A DNA stretch of 64,000 nt from Oceanobacter sp045430275 (GTDB taxonomy: Bacteria; Pseudomonadota; Gammaproteobacteria; Pseudomonadales; Oceanobacteraceae), in assembly GCA_045430275.1 (NCBI GenBank), contig JAILXU010000004.1, forward strand, positions 190,370 through 254,369, written 5' to 3'. A program made the translations under genes and the position numbers. The notes below the pieces were generated by a model. That model made no database searches. It saw only the letters and a program-made list of their open reading frames with translations, and was not told where the DNA came from. Below are positions 6,596 through 15,719 of the stretch, piece by piece. The first letter of the stretch is position 1; every line of letters starts with the position of its first letter.

Positions 6596-9500
6596 TTAAA
6601 TCAGTGTTTTTCGATGCTCAACCAATTGTCCAATCGATGTGTGAGCGATGTCTGGAAAGAAGCTGGCCATTCTGAAGGCTTCATCAAATTGCTTTTCCTG
6701 ACACAGTCGTTCAATTTCCCGTGACAATCTGAAGAGACGCATATTCCCATGAGCACCGGCGCTGCTGCCAATTGTATGTACCTCAAAGCTGAGCACATCA
6801 ATGTCATTGGTCTGAATGGCGGTTTCGATACGTTGAATGCGGTGCTCGGCATCACCGGAGTAGAGTTCAATCAGTTCTGGCACTAACTCAGGTGAGGTGT
6901 CTTCAGCCAGTTGTGTCAGTACGCTGAAGTCAATAATTGGTGCATCATCAATATCCGGAAGTCCCGTCATGTTTGTATTTCTCATTCGGTTGGATGTGTC
7001 TGTGGTGTCCAGTGGCTCATCGTTGCTGTTTGCAGTGGCGTTGGACAACGTATTGTGAGGGAGATTGTTCAGCCAATGGCTGATACAAGCCAGCATTTTT
7101 GTCCGATTAACCGGTTTGGTCAGGTAATCGTCCATTCCTTGCTCAATAAAGCGCTCTTTGTCACCACTTAATGCGTGGGCAGTGACAGCGATAATGGGAA
7201 TCTGACAGGCTGGTTGCGGCAGCGCACGAATATTGGCGGTGGCCTGAAGCCCGTCTACAACGGGCATGGATATGTCCATCAATACCAGATCGTAGGTGTT
7301 CTGGCTCACCATCTGAGTGGCTTCTTCGCCGTTATGGGCAATATCGACTTGCAGCCCCGCCTTGGTCAGTAGTGTACGAATCACCAGTTGGTTGGCGGGA
7401 TTGTCTTCCGCCAGCAGAATGCGGCTATCCGATGGAAATTCCAGGCTCGGATTCTGGTCTGAATGACCGGCTTCTGCTGACTCAGTGTCAGTTGATGGTG
7501 GCGATTGCAGTGTGGGAGGTGCTGGTAACCAGAACCAGAAACGGCTGCCCTGGCCAGGTTGGCTTTCCACACCAAGTTGACCGCCCATCAAATGAATCAG
7601 GCGTTTACAAATAGACAGCCCCAACCCGGAGCCTTCCTGACGACGGGAAGGGGATTGGTCAATCATGGAAAACTCGTCGAACAGGCTGTCTATGTGCTCT
7701 TTGGCAATGCCAATGCCACTGTCTTCCACGCTGAAACAAAGGCCTGCTTGCTGTTCATGCGTGTGCGGTTCTACAAGAATGGTGATATGACCTTCATGTG
7801 TAAACTTGAGAGCATTTGAGAGCAGGTTTAATAGTACCTGTTTCAGTCGTTCAGGATCGGTTGTGATGTGTTCGGAGACCTGATTAGAAATTGAGAGATT
7901 CAGGGTTAATTGCCGGGTTTCTGTCAGAGGGCGCATCATTTCATGCACCTGATGCAGTAACGGGGTGAGCGCTACTTGTCGCGGCTCCAGTTTCAGCTTG
8001 CCAGCCTCCATGCGAGAGTAATCCAGAATATCGTTGATCACTGTCAGTAGGTGTTCTGCGGAAGACGTGGCGGTGTTGATGTATTCCAGTTGTTCGTGAT
8101 TGATGTTGGATGACTTGAGAATCCCCAAAATGCCCATGACGCCATTCAGGGGCGTGCGTATTTCATGGCTCATAGTGGCCAGAAAGCGGCTTTTGGCGGC
8201 GCTGGCTTGCTCGGCTTCCGTGCGCGCCTGCTGTAGATGCCGCTCATTTTCTTTTTGTTCACTGATGTCGACAGAGTGGGCAACAAAGTGGGTAATAGTG
8301 CCGGTATCATCACGGACGGCGCTGATATTCAGATGTTCTGGGTACACTTCGCCATTCTTGCGGCGGTTGTAAATCTCCCCTTGCCATCGACCTTCTTGTT
8401 CGAGGGCCGTTTTCATCAACTGGAAGAATCGCTCATCGTGTTTTCCAGCGGCGAGAATACCAGGGTCTTTACCGATGACTTCATCAGGCTGATAGCCTGT
8501 GATATGTGTGAAAGCCTGGTTAACCCGAATGATGCTGCCGGTGGCGTTGGTGATGAAAATGGCTTCTGTGGATTCAAACGCATGAGCTGCCAGCCGGAGT
8601 TCTGTTTCATGGCGGCGACGCTCGGTGATATCTCGCAGATAGACAACGATCAATTGTCCCGATTCTCCGGGAATGCTCGAAAGGGCGATTTCAATGGGAA
8701 TCTGGCTGCCATCCCAGGTGATTGCATGACTGTTCAGGCGCAAGCCATGATCGCGTGAACGCTGCGGCTGACTGCGTATGCTGGCTAATTCGTGAAGGTG
8801 GTCGGTGAACTCCGGAAGCAGGGCGCGAGTGACGGGCTGATGAAGCAATTCTTGCGCTGGCCAGCCGGTCATGTCGGTAATCGCATCGTTGCAGTGAACA
8901 ATCAACCCTTGTCGATCAATGGTCACAATAGCATCCAGAGAGGCGCTGAGAATGGCCTGGTGTTTGGCCTCTCCGGATTTGGCAAAGCGCAGAGCACGTT
9001 TCAGTTCCGAGTCATTATCCATCAGGCGCGTGGAGAGCGTATTAAACGCCGCCGCTAATTTGGACAGCTCTCCTTCGCCCGGTACTGGCAGCTGAATACC
9101 AGGGCCGTTCTGACAGACATGCTCAAGGGCCTGAGTGATGTTGATCAGGCGGTGACTCAAATAGCTGCTGATCAGTATTGCGATCAGAATAACCACCGCA
9201 ATTTCGATGCCCAGAAGGATAAACACCCAATCTCGAATATCTTCCTGATATTGCACCAGGGATGCGGTGGATAATCCAAGATTCAATTGACCAGGCGACC
9301 CCTTTTCCATAGGGATGGTGTGCTGCAGATGATAAAAGCCGTTGTGGAAGCGATTTCTTGGATGTTGATCCAATTGTCTTAATAGGGATTCCGGGCCGAT
9401 TTCAGCCAGTAGGCGTTCATCTGTGCGTATTGTGATGTAGCTGATATCCGGGAGCATGCTGGCAGCTCGCACGGAGCGGTGAAGTTCGGAAGTATCAATA

Positions 9501-9718
9501 CTGTCCAGCGCATTGATAGCCAGTGCATTGGTGCTGAGTTGCGATAATTGCTGCGCAATGGCCTTGCCTTGCTGAACCAGTTGCTGTTCACGGGAAGAGT
9601 GAAGCAGCTCCAGGCTGATCAATGCCATAAGCAACAATAGCAATGTCTGAAGCAGCACAAAGCCTGCAACAATCTTCAGTCTAAAACTCAATACGATTCC
9701 CCGGTCGTGTGCATCCAT
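6596..9718 (-). CDS. sypF: Hybrid sensor histidine kinase with HPt domain, SypF-like
   Basis: This 1040-aa inner-membrane phosphorelay kinase has a first membrane helix (about residues 16-39), a periplasmic region (40-163), a second helix (164-187), HAMP (188-240), two PAS domains (about 252-365 and 375-488), HisKA with H518 (TMSHEIRTPLNG), HATPase (about 615-732, N-box NLLSNALKF), a receiver with D815 (LMDISMP) and a C-terminal HPt with H981 (VHTIGSSAGAHGN). The complete His-Asp-His chain would deliver phosphate to the downstream sigma54 regulator. The domain plan and position between the SypE-like and SypG-like genes match V. fischeri SypF. The signal sensed is unknown. A sigma54-like promoter (9941-9956) and an upstream palindrome (10068-10088) lie in front. 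The ATG at 9718 has only a weak ribosome-binding site. Confidence 0.9.
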   Translation of the reverse strand: MDAHDRGIVLSFRLKIVAGFVLLQTLLLLLMALISLELLHSSREQQLVQQGKAIAQQLSQLSTNALAINALDSIDTSELHRSVRAASMLPDISYITIRTDERLLAEIGPESLLRQLDQHPRNRFHNGFYHLQHTIPMEKGSPGQLNLGLSTASLVQYQEDIRDWVFILLGIEIAVVILIAILISSYLSHRLINITQALEHVCQNGPGIQLPVPGEGELSKLAAAFNTLSTRLMDNDSELKRALRFAKSGEAKHQAILSASLDAIVTIDRQGLIVHCNDAITDMTGWPAQELLHQPVTRALLPEFTDHLHELASIRSQPQRSRDHGLRLNSHAITWDGSQIPIEIALSSIPGESGQLIVVYLRDITERRRHETELRLAAHAFESTEAIFITNATGSIIRVNQAFTHITGYQPDEVIGKDPGILAAGKHDERFFQLMKTALEQEGRWQGEIYNRRKNGEVYPEHLNISAVRDDTGTITHFVAHSVDISEQKENERHLQQARTEAEQASAAKSRFLATMSHEIRTPLNGVMGILGILKSSNINHEQLEYINTATSSAEHLLTVINDILDYSRMEAGKLKLEPRQVALTPLLHQVHEMMRPLTETRQLTLNLSISNQVSEHITTDPERLKQVLLNLLSNALKFTHEGHITILVEPHTHEQQAGLCFSVEDSGIGIAKEHIDSLFDEFSMIDQSPSRRQEGSGLGLSICKRLIHLMGGQLGVESQPGQGSRFWFWLPAPPTLQSPPSTDTESAEAGHSDQNPSLEFPSDSRILLAEDNPANQLVIRTLLTKAGLQVDIAHNGEEATQMVSQNTYDLVLMDISMPVVDGLQATANIRALPQPACQIPIIAVTAHALSGDKERFIEQGMDDYLTKPVNRTKMLACISHWLNNLPHNTLSNATANSNDEPLDTTDTSNRMRNTNMTGLPDIDDAPIIDFSVLTQLAEDTSPELVPELIELYSGDAEHRIQRIETAIQTNDIDVLSFEVHTIGSSAGAHGNMRLFRLSREIERLCQEKQFDEAFRMASFFPDIAHTSIGQLVEHRKTLI

Positions 9719-9940
9719 GGAAAATCCAGCGATACGATGCTGTTGTTATTACCGCTGTCGGGTTGATAAAAAAACAGTTGTTCATTCCCTTGTTAACAGA
9801 ACTTCCAGTATAGGCATTTCCTATCTAAATGCTTCCTGAGTTATCGCAGTGTAGCGCTGAATCCTGGTGCATTTGTGTTTGAAATCTTGGCAATGCCTGC
9901 AGGTATTGAGGTGAAACAGGAACACGCTGATATTCGAACA

Positions 9941-9956
9941 AGCAGGTAACATGCCG
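9941..9956 (-). promoter_or_regulatory. sigma54-like promoter for sypF-sypG
   Basis: Read on the minus strand, CGGCATGTTACCTGCT matches TGGCACG-N4-TTGCW at 9 of the 12 specified positions. GG and GC are spaced by exactly 10 nt (plus-strand CC at 9954-9955 and GC at 9942-9943). The predicted start near 9930 leaves a leader of about 210 nt before the kinase gene. Confidence 0.55.
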
Positions 9957-10067
9957 AATAATTCGTGTCTTTAATGTTTTACAGGTCAGGAATGAATCAG
10001 CAGAAGTTATTCCCTTCCAGATGGTTATAACAGGTGCGAATGCCATCTGATATGTGCAAGTTGAAAT

Positions 10068-10088
10068 GCATTTTGCGATGCAAAATGC
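10068..10088. promoter_or_regulatory. Palindrome, candidate SypG/LuxO-type enhancer
   Basis: GCATTTTGC (10068-10076) and GCAAAATGC (10080-10088) are exact reverse complements with a 3-bp spacer. It can also be read as two abutting ATGCA-WWW-TGCG units (10066-10077 and 10078-10089), resembling the LuxO site TTGCANNNTGCAA. Its centre is about 148 bp upstream of the start predicted for the sigma54 promoter, a normal enhancer distance. Confidence 0.55.
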
Positions 10089-10130
10089 GAATCATAAGGC
10101 GACAAAACCTTCTCAAGGTAAAGAAAGCCA

Positions 10131-10150
10131 TATCCAATCTTTATTGGATA
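10131..10150 (-). terminator. Hairpin after the sypE-like gene
   Basis: TATCCAAT (10131-10138) and ATTGGATA (10143-10150) form an 8-bp stem with a 4-nt loop just past the stop of the minus-strand gene ending at 10164. On that strand it is followed by TGGCTTTCTTT, a modest U-tract. The stem is A+T-rich, so it is a weak terminator at best. Confidence 0.4.
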
Positions 10151-10163
10151 AAGTGAGCTGTCA

Positions 10164-11702
10164 TCAGGAAGGTGTACCTGGCTCCAGCAAAAGCAACAGG
10201 GTGTCGTCGTTGGGTGGGGTGCCTGCCAGCTCATCAAATGTGTTCATAACCTGATCAATGGCTTGGTTGATTGGCAGGTGCAACGTGTTCTGCAGTTCTT
10301 TTTTGATTTCTTCTTCGAGGTGATGGCGACCTTCGTTGTTGTCGGCTGATTCGTACAGCCCATCTGTGAAAATGGCCAGTCGTTCAGAACCGTTCAATTG
10401 CAGCGTGACAGCGTCGTATTGAATATCGCTAATCAGCCCCGGCAGCATGCCGCCAACCGATACTTCTTCGACGCTGGATGTTGTGATGTGAAGTGGGGAG
10501 GGGTGGCCAGCACTGGACAGAGTGATGCGGCCTGACGGCTCCAGTGCCATGGTGCAGCATGTCAGGGTGATTTGACTGAGCAGTTCGTCTTCATACGCAC
10601 AATCCGACAGGCTTTGCAGCAGTTTGGGTGGCGTGGCGTCGTCGCTGCTCATGGTGGACATCAGTCCCCGCAAGTATCCGCCATATGCGTAGGAAAAAAA
10701 CTTGGAAACCTCGTCATGCCCCATGATGTCGATGAGTGCCAATAAAAGATGGCTATCAAAGTCCTTTTGTAAAATCATGTCACCACCACCCACACCAGTA
10801 TTGCGGCTGCGCACCTGCAGGTTCCAGTGGTGCGCCTGTTCAGGTGCTGTTGGGCGCATGGAAGCGCTGATGCGGGAATTAATGCGACTGGTGAGCTGTT
10901 TGTAGATTTGCTTGGAGCGCTCCAGGACACGGTCAATGGTCTGGATCAGCAATGCCTTGTTAACAGGTTTGATCAGGTAGTCATCAATTCCCATGCCCAC
11001 GGCCTGAGCCTGGGTTTCGGCACTGCTCTCTGATGTCAGAAAGATAAAAGGAGTGATATTGGTCAGATCATCTTCAGCCAGTTTCTCTCGCAAGCTGATG
11101 CCGCTCATGCCAGGCATACGAATATCAGACAGCACCAGATCAACATCTTGTACTCGAATCAGCTTGATTGCGGCTTCACCGTCTTCAACACTCAGGGTAT
11201 TAAAGCCGCTGGCCAGATAGGCTTCGTATAAGCGGCGTTGACTGGGGTCGTCTTCGACAATCAATACTGTTGGTTTATGCAGTCGATCCGGTTGATTCCA
11301 AATCAGTCGCAAGGTGTTGTATTGGCCGGTGTGCGTGCCCGCTTCATAGTGAATATTGTCACTTAATGCTTTTATCAGGCCAATGCCGCGACCACCTTCG
11401 TCCTCTGAAAACATGTCAAGTACGTTGTCGCACTCAAATTCAAGCGGGTCCCAGGCGTCACCATTATCTTCGAGACTCAGCCACCACCCTTGAGTGTTGC
11501 GGCCAAAAGCCACCTTGAACCAGGTAGCGGAGGGGTTGTGTTCAATGACGTTGGTGACGACTTCGGACAAACACAATTCCATGTTATTTCTGAGCGTCCG
11601 GCCTGGTACGCTGATCTTGATTACCTCGGTGAGCAGCTTGCGCACTTTTCTGATGGCATGCAATTCAGCGGAGTGTTCGGTGTTCAGCAGTAATACGTCC
11701 AT
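10164..11702 (-). CDS. sypE: RsbW-REC-PP2C regulator, SypE-like
   Basis: This 512-aa protein joins three domains in unusual order. An RsbW/SpoIIAB-like ATPase (anti-sigma kinase) lies at residues 1-135, with N-box SEVVTNVIEHN at 47-57 and GGRGIGL. A receiver lies at 144-262 with phospho-acceptor D193 (LSDIRMPG). A SpoIIE/PP2C phosphatase lies at about 295-505, with acidic residues in LIDIMGHD and FTDGLYE. V. fischeri SypE has the same kinase-receiver-phosphatase plan with D192 as phospho-acceptor, and controls biofilm by phosphorylating or dephosphorylating the STAS protein SypA. A SypA-like STAS gene lies five genes upstream in the same cluster, so the same partner switch is likely here. The ATG at 11702 follows the SypD-like stop by 7 bp. 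Confidence 0.9.
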   Translation of the reverse strand: MDVLLLNTEHSAELHAIRKVRKLLTEVIKISVPGRTLRNNMELCLSEVVTNVIEHNPSATWFKVAFGRNTQGWWLSLEDNGDAWDPLEFECDNVLDMFSEDEGGRGIGLIKALSDNIHYEAGTHTGQYNTLRLIWNQPDRLHKPTVLIVEDDPSQRRLYEAYLASGFNTLSVEDGEAAIKLIRVQDVDLVLSDIRMPGMSGISLREKLAEDDLTNITPFIFLTSESSAETQAQAVGMGIDDYLIKPVNKALLIQTIDRVLERSKQIYKQLTSRINSRISASMRPTAPEQAHHWNLQVRSRNTGVGGGDMILQKDFDSHLLLALIDIMGHDEVSKFFSYAYGGYLRGLMSTMSSDDATPPKLLQSLSDCAYEDELLSQITLTCCTMALEPSGRITLSSAGHPSPLHITTSSVEEVSVGGMLPGLISDIQYDAVTLQLNGSERLAIFTDGLYESADNNEGRHHLEEEIKKELQNTLHLPINQAIDQVMNTFDELAGTPPNDDTLLLLLEPGTPS

Positions 11703-11709
11703 GATGCTC

Positions 11710-12420
11710 TCAAAGGTCGATGGATAACAGGCGGCTGTTACGGAAGTGATTCTTCAGGCGTCGTTTGATGGGGCCAAGAAAACCGGGCAAGCGGTCAACC
11801 TCACGCACCAGTTCATCTTTCAATGGCGGGTTTTCCTTGTCATTCAGTACCGTGCCCATCAGACGACAGCCTGAAGATTCGAGGGCTTTGACGGCAGAAG
11901 CCACCATTGTCTCTGTCGTGCTGCCTGCCAGTACCACCATGACGCAGCCATCGCAGGCTGAGGCAATGTGTTCAGGTGGAATGTTATTGGCATTGACGCG
12001 ACTGATCGGAGACGTATCAAATATGATGGTTTCGTAATCGCGATGCCACTCATTGATGCATTGTTCAATCATGCCGGGGCGGCGTAATTGCATGATGTGG
12101 TCGCGTTTGGTTGGAGCAGGGACACCCGTCAAAGCAACATCGTGTTCTGATGTGCTGACCAGTTGGGGTGTGGTGGGAACAGGCTTGTCCAGTGTCGGCA
12201 GCTCAAGGTCGATGCTACTGAGGCTGGGTCGGTACAGGTTCATATCAACCAGTAGCGTCTTTTTCCCCGCCAGCAGGCTGCGTTGTGCCAGAGCAACGGC
12301 GATTGACGTAACGCCTTCCCCTGCATTGGCAGACACCACCGCCAAAGACTCTTTGCCGCTGGTCATGCAGTGCCGGTAGATTTGCTCGATTTCCATATTG
12401 AGTGGTGGGATATTCATCAC
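11710..12420 (-). CDS. sypD: CpsD/BY-kinase-type P-loop protein, SypD-like, altered Walker A
   Basis: This 236-aa cytoplasmic P-loop protein is of the bacterial tyrosine-kinase (CpsD/CapB/Wzc C-domain) type, which normally regulates polysaccharide polymerisation and export. The Walker A region SANAGEGVTSIA (residues 30-41) has valine 37 where the nucleotide-binding lysine of GEGK(S/T) is expected. The Walker A' motif is LLVDMNLYRP (D59), and the Walker B-like motif is IIFDTSPI. The C-terminus (LKNHFRNSRLLSIDL) lacks the usual tyrosine cluster. The protein may be a catalytically dead or non-canonical scaffold rather than a kinase. It overlaps the export gene by 4 bp (ATGA, 12417-12420), so the two are translationally coupled. 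No transmembrane adaptor part is present. Confidence 0.8.
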   Translation of the reverse strand: MMNIPPLNMEIEQIYRHCMTSGKESLAVVSANAGEGVTSIAVALAQRSLLAGKKTLLVDMNLYRPSLSSIDLELPTLDKPVPTTPQLVSTSEHDVALTGVPAPTKRDHIMQLRRPGMIEQCINEWHRDYETIIFDTSPISRVNANNIPPEHIASACDGCVMVVLAGSTTETMVASAVKALESSGCRLMGTVLNDKENPPLKDELVREVDRLPGFLGPIKRRLKNHFRNSRLLSIDL

Positions 12421-14768
12421 AACCCCTTAATCAGGACGTATAAAGTGATTACTCTCAGAATATCATCAATGCCAACCCGCAACTTCTCGGTACTGTCATA
12501 AGTGCGGCTGGGTACAAAAACAGTATCACCCGCTCGTAATACGGGCAAATCATTAAATCGGGCTGTTTTACTGAATGCCTGTAGATCAAAAATTCGGGAT
12601 TGGTCGCGGCAGCAGGACTGATTGACTACGGTAATTTTTTCGATAAAGGCATCGGCACTGGTTCCACCTGCTTCAGCGAGAATATCCAGCAAGGTCATGT
12701 TGTCATTGAATGTGTAGCGCCCGGGGCTGTGTACTGCACCCAGAACCCGAACCGTTTCTTCCTTGGGTTGATCCAGCCAGATCTTATCCCGGCTGGGAAT
12801 GTAGACGGTGTCGCCAGTTTGTACGCTCGGCAACAGGGTCGGGTCTCCGGTTTCAAAGTAGAGAGCCAGGTTGATTTTGCTCACCTTGGCATAGCTGACA
12901 TTTCTGTGTGTGATGCGAATGTTGTGGAGGTCGGCATCGGGCGTTGGCCCATCAGCCGCAGAGAGAATGTCGAGAAAATGCATCTCGTTATTGAAACGAT
13001 AGCGGCCGGGAGCATGCACTTGACCGAACACATAAATGGATTTTTCTGATGACTGGCGTACCCATTGGGACTTGTTATCTGACGGGTCATCAGGCAAGTC
13101 GTGTACCCGGATGGTGGCACCGGCGCGAACCAGAGGCAGTGCGCTGTCTGGTCGCCCGTTTTTGATGAACTTATCCAAATTGAATTTCTCAACCCGACTG
13201 ACGCCATCATCATCGACAGTGACGATGTCAATATTGTTGGTGTCTGCTCGGGAGGTTGGCCCGCCAACGTGTGCCAAAAGATCCATTAACGACATCTCAT
13301 CTGACCATTCTACCCGGCTTGGGCGCAGCACCTCGCCAATCACGCGTACGGCGCGATTTGGGGCAACCTTGAGCCAGGATTTCTCATTCATGTCTGTTTT
13401 TTCGGGCACAAACAGAGCGTCACCCGGTGCAATCATGGGCGGGCGGCTCTCGTTGGTGCCTTCGGTGAACCCGGAAAGATCAAAGGGGTGAATGCTGCCG
13501 TCGGATTTGATGACTCGAATCTGGCGTGATTCGGCAAAACGGGTAGGGCCACCGGCATTGGCCAGAATGTCCATGAAAGAGGCTTCTTTTTTGGTCTCGT
13601 AAGCACCGGGCTTGGCCACTTCGCCCATAACGTACACGGTGTTTGCCCCGGATTTTACTTCTTCTTCCTGACGTGGAACAAAAATGGTGGAGCCTGGTAC
13701 GATGTTTGGAAGCATGGCATTGTCTCCCGTGTCCAGATAACGCTTGAGATCAAAGCTGACCGGCTCGCTGCCAGAGAGTAAACGTATCTGTTCTACACCC
13801 GCGTAACGAGTCACGCCTCCAGCGCGCATCAACAAGTCAACCAGTGACAGGGAAGGCTTGTAGGAAAAACTACCGGGGCTGTTGACCTCGCCAAAGACCT
13901 TGATGGCGTTGCGGTTTTCCGCAGCATCGCCGGAATCTGCCAGCTTGGATGGATCGAAGTCTGTTTCAACATTGCCGATCATGGGGGAGGCTGGAATAAA
14001 CAGGGTATCCAGAGAGCGCATCCGGGGAAGAATATCGATGTCGCCTGTATCCAGAAACTTCTTGTAATCAAACGTCAGATTCTTGTCACCTCGACGCAAC
14101 TGCAAGCGGTTTAGCTGTGCTCCGGGGCGCAGGCCACCAGCATTGTGTAAGGCCACCTGAACAGAGGCGTTGGCTGGTAATGTCAGCTCACCGGGCTTGC
14201 GTACATACCCCTGAATATTAATTAGCAGACGACGTTCACTGACGGCTACCTCCAGGCTGTCCAGATCACGAAAGGCTGCAGAAAGACGTTTGCGTACCTG
14301 GCTGGACAAAGCGGCCTCAGACAGACCGGATACCTGCATGTAGCCAACTTCTGGCAATTTGATACGACCCTGGCGGTCAACGCTGAAGTTCTTGTTGAGC
14401 GCGGACTCGCCGGGCAGGCTGATGTACACCAGATCACCCACCTGAATGCCAGGATTGGTATTGCTATCTGGGCGTTGTGTGCGGATTTCAAGCTCGTCAA
14501 GCTGGCGAAATACTTGCCCCAGACCAATGCGAATACGTTGTGACAGTTCCTGAGCGGAAAAGCCCTGAGTGGCTACTTGACCAATCTCGGGCAGTTGCAG
14601 GTTGCCTTCCGGGTCAATGGTGAAGTGGCGGTTGAATCCTTGTTCACCGGGTAGTCCGATGTATATCTGGTCACCGTGCTGAACCGGGGCATCATCGGAC
14701 AAAATGTCAGCGTGGGCGATCAGTGCGCCAGCAAGAAACAGCCAAAGCGCGATTACAAAGCGCGCCAT
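12417..14768 (-). CDS. sypC: Polysaccharide export protein with multiple SLBB repeats, SypC-like
   Basis: This 783-aa secreted export protein has a signal peptide (residues 1-20, ending AHA-D). Two polysaccharide-export (Wza-type) domains follow, beginning at VQHGDQIYIGLPGE and VQVGD-type VGDLVYISLPGE. At least six SLBB repeats run to the C-terminus, each with a (V/I)xGxVxxPG core, for example VFGEVNSPGSF, VMGEVAKPGAY, VIGEVLRPSRV, VFGQVHAPGRY and VLGAVHSPGRY. It is far longer than E. coli Wza (about 380 aa) because of the repeats, which probably form a long periplasmic channel. No lipobox cysteine is visible after the signal peptide. It starts 2 bp after the OmpA-like gene and overlaps the SypD-like gene by 4 bp. 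It occupies the sypC position. Confidence 0.9.
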   Translation of the reverse strand: MARFVIALWLFLAGALIAHADILSDDAPVQHGDQIYIGLPGEQGFNRHFTIDPEGNLQLPEIGQVATQGFSAQELSQRIRIGLGQVFRQLDELEIRTQRPDSNTNPGIQVGDLVYISLPGESALNKNFSVDRQGRIKLPEVGYMQVSGLSEAALSSQVRKRLSAAFRDLDSLEVAVSERRLLINIQGYVRKPGELTLPANASVQVALHNAGGLRPGAQLNRLQLRRGDKNLTFDYKKFLDTGDIDILPRMRSLDTLFIPASPMIGNVETDFDPSKLADSGDAAENRNAIKVFGEVNSPGSFSYKPSLSLVDLLMRAGGVTRYAGVEQIRLLSGSEPVSFDLKRYLDTGDNAMLPNIVPGSTIFVPRQEEEVKSGANTVYVMGEVAKPGAYETKKEASFMDILANAGGPTRFAESRQIRVIKSDGSIHPFDLSGFTEGTNESRPPMIAPGDALFVPEKTDMNEKSWLKVAPNRAVRVIGEVLRPSRVEWSDEMSLMDLLAHVGGPTSRADTNNIDIVTVDDDGVSRVEKFNLDKFIKNGRPDSALPLVRAGATIRVHDLPDDPSDNKSQWVRQSSEKSIYVFGQVHAPGRYRFNNEMHFLDILSAADGPTPDADLHNIRITHRNVSYAKVSKINLALYFETGDPTLLPSVQTGDTVYIPSRDKIWLDQPKEETVRVLGAVHSPGRYTFNDNMTLLDILAEAGGTSADAFIEKITVVNQSCCRDQSRIFDLQAFSKTARFNDLPVLRAGDTVFVPSRTYDSTEKLRVGIDDILRVITLYVLIKGL

Positions 14769-14770
14769 AT

Positions 14771-15673
14771 TTATCTGGCTCCACTCGTGGGTTGAAGTCG
14801 GCGAATATCCATGACTTCAATGGAAACGCGTCGATTGACCAGACGTACATGAGGTGTCATGCCTGCGAACAGCGGGTCGGTGTCGGCGACACCATCGACG
14901 CTGAGGCGAGAGGGATCAATGCCATATATCTGGAAGTAACGGCTCACTTGATTGGCGCGGTTCAGGGACAGGTCCTGATTGTAGTCGTTATGGCCAACGA
15001 CATCGGTATGACCCACGATAAGCAGGTGTAGATACGGATGTTCTTTCAGAATGACAACGGCGCGAGCCAGACGTTGCATGTATTTCGGGTTGATTTCTGC
15101 CGAGTCGGTTGCGAACTGATTGTCTGCATTCAAAAGGTCGTAGAGAGCTTGAATGACATGAGTGATGTCTTCCGGTGTACTCGGCGCTGCGCTTGCCTCG
15201 ACCTTGGCCGGTTCTTCGATCACTGCTGCCATTGTCTGTGAGTCTGAACCCGGTGGTTTGCAAGCTCCGCCTTTCTTGACGTAGTCCAGTTGATTCTCCA
15301 GGCGAGCCAATAAGGCGCGCTGAATGATCAAGTCGTTGGCAGCGTCATAACGCAAGTCGCCTTGCATTTCGCGCGCGATACGAATCTGGTTGTTTTCGGC
15401 CTGAACTACGGTGGCCGGGAAGCAATATCGAGCGCCTTCCAGAATCAGCAGGTTGAGTTGATGTTTGGACAGTTCATAATCAAAACGCAACCCGTGTTCC
15501 GGGCCAATCGGCTGATTGGGCACCACTGGAATGAAGTCAGCCGGGTAATGTTCTGCCATGCCCCCGTGTCCATGATCTGGCCAGCTTGAACAACCGGCAA
15601 GGACGGATGTCAGAACTAAAGGAAGCCAGAGAGCGCGAAGGGGAACCAGACGGGAAGAGCGTTGTGTATGCAT
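14771..15673 (-). CDS. sypB: OmpA-family lipoprotein, SypB-like
   Basis: This 300-aa lipoprotein has a signal peptide with lipobox LAGC (cysteine near residue 28), a middle region of unknown role and a C-terminal OmpA peptidoglycan-binding domain. The domain signature is LIVGHTDVVGHNDYNQDLSLNRA followed by VSRYF...GIDPSRLSVDGVAD. It is expected to tie the outer membrane to peptidoglycan near the export channel. The gene lies 2 bp upstream of the SLBB export gene and 46 bp downstream of the STAS gene, the same order as sypA-sypB-sypC in V. fischeri. Confidence 0.88.
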   Translation of the reverse strand: MHTQRSSRLVPLRALWLPLVLTSVLAGCSSWPDHGHGGMAEHYPADFIPVVPNQPIGPEHGLRFDYELSKHQLNLLILEGARYCFPATVVQAENNQIRIAREMQGDLRYDAANDLIIQRALLARLENQLDYVKKGGACKPPGSDSQTMAAVIEEPAKVEASAAPSTPEDITHVIQALYDLLNADNQFATDSAEINPKYMQRLARAVVILKEHPYLHLLIVGHTDVVGHNDYNQDLSLNRANQVSRYFQIYGIDPSRLSVDGVADTDPLFAGMTPHVRLVNRRVSIEVMDIRRLQPTSGAR

Positions 15674-15719
15674 CCTGGCATCTCATTGGAGAAATGATGA
15701 CTGGCAAAGTGACCAGAGG

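Larger units (their letters stand above)
9719..10163. other. Intergenic control region upstream of sypF-like gene
   Basis: These 445 bp have no convincing coding sequence. They contain a sigma54-like element reading leftward toward the kinase (9941-9956), a perfect 9-bp palindrome about 145 bp upstream of it (10068-10088), and a hairpin (10131-10150) that probably ends the preceding sypE-like transcript. No match to the conserved core of Vibrio Qrr RNAs was seen. Confidence 0.6.

Noticed and set aside
9880..9905. TTGGCAATGCCTGCAGG as a sigma54 promoter on the plus strand
   Set aside because: GG and GC are only 8 nt apart instead of 10, and no plus-strand gene follows.
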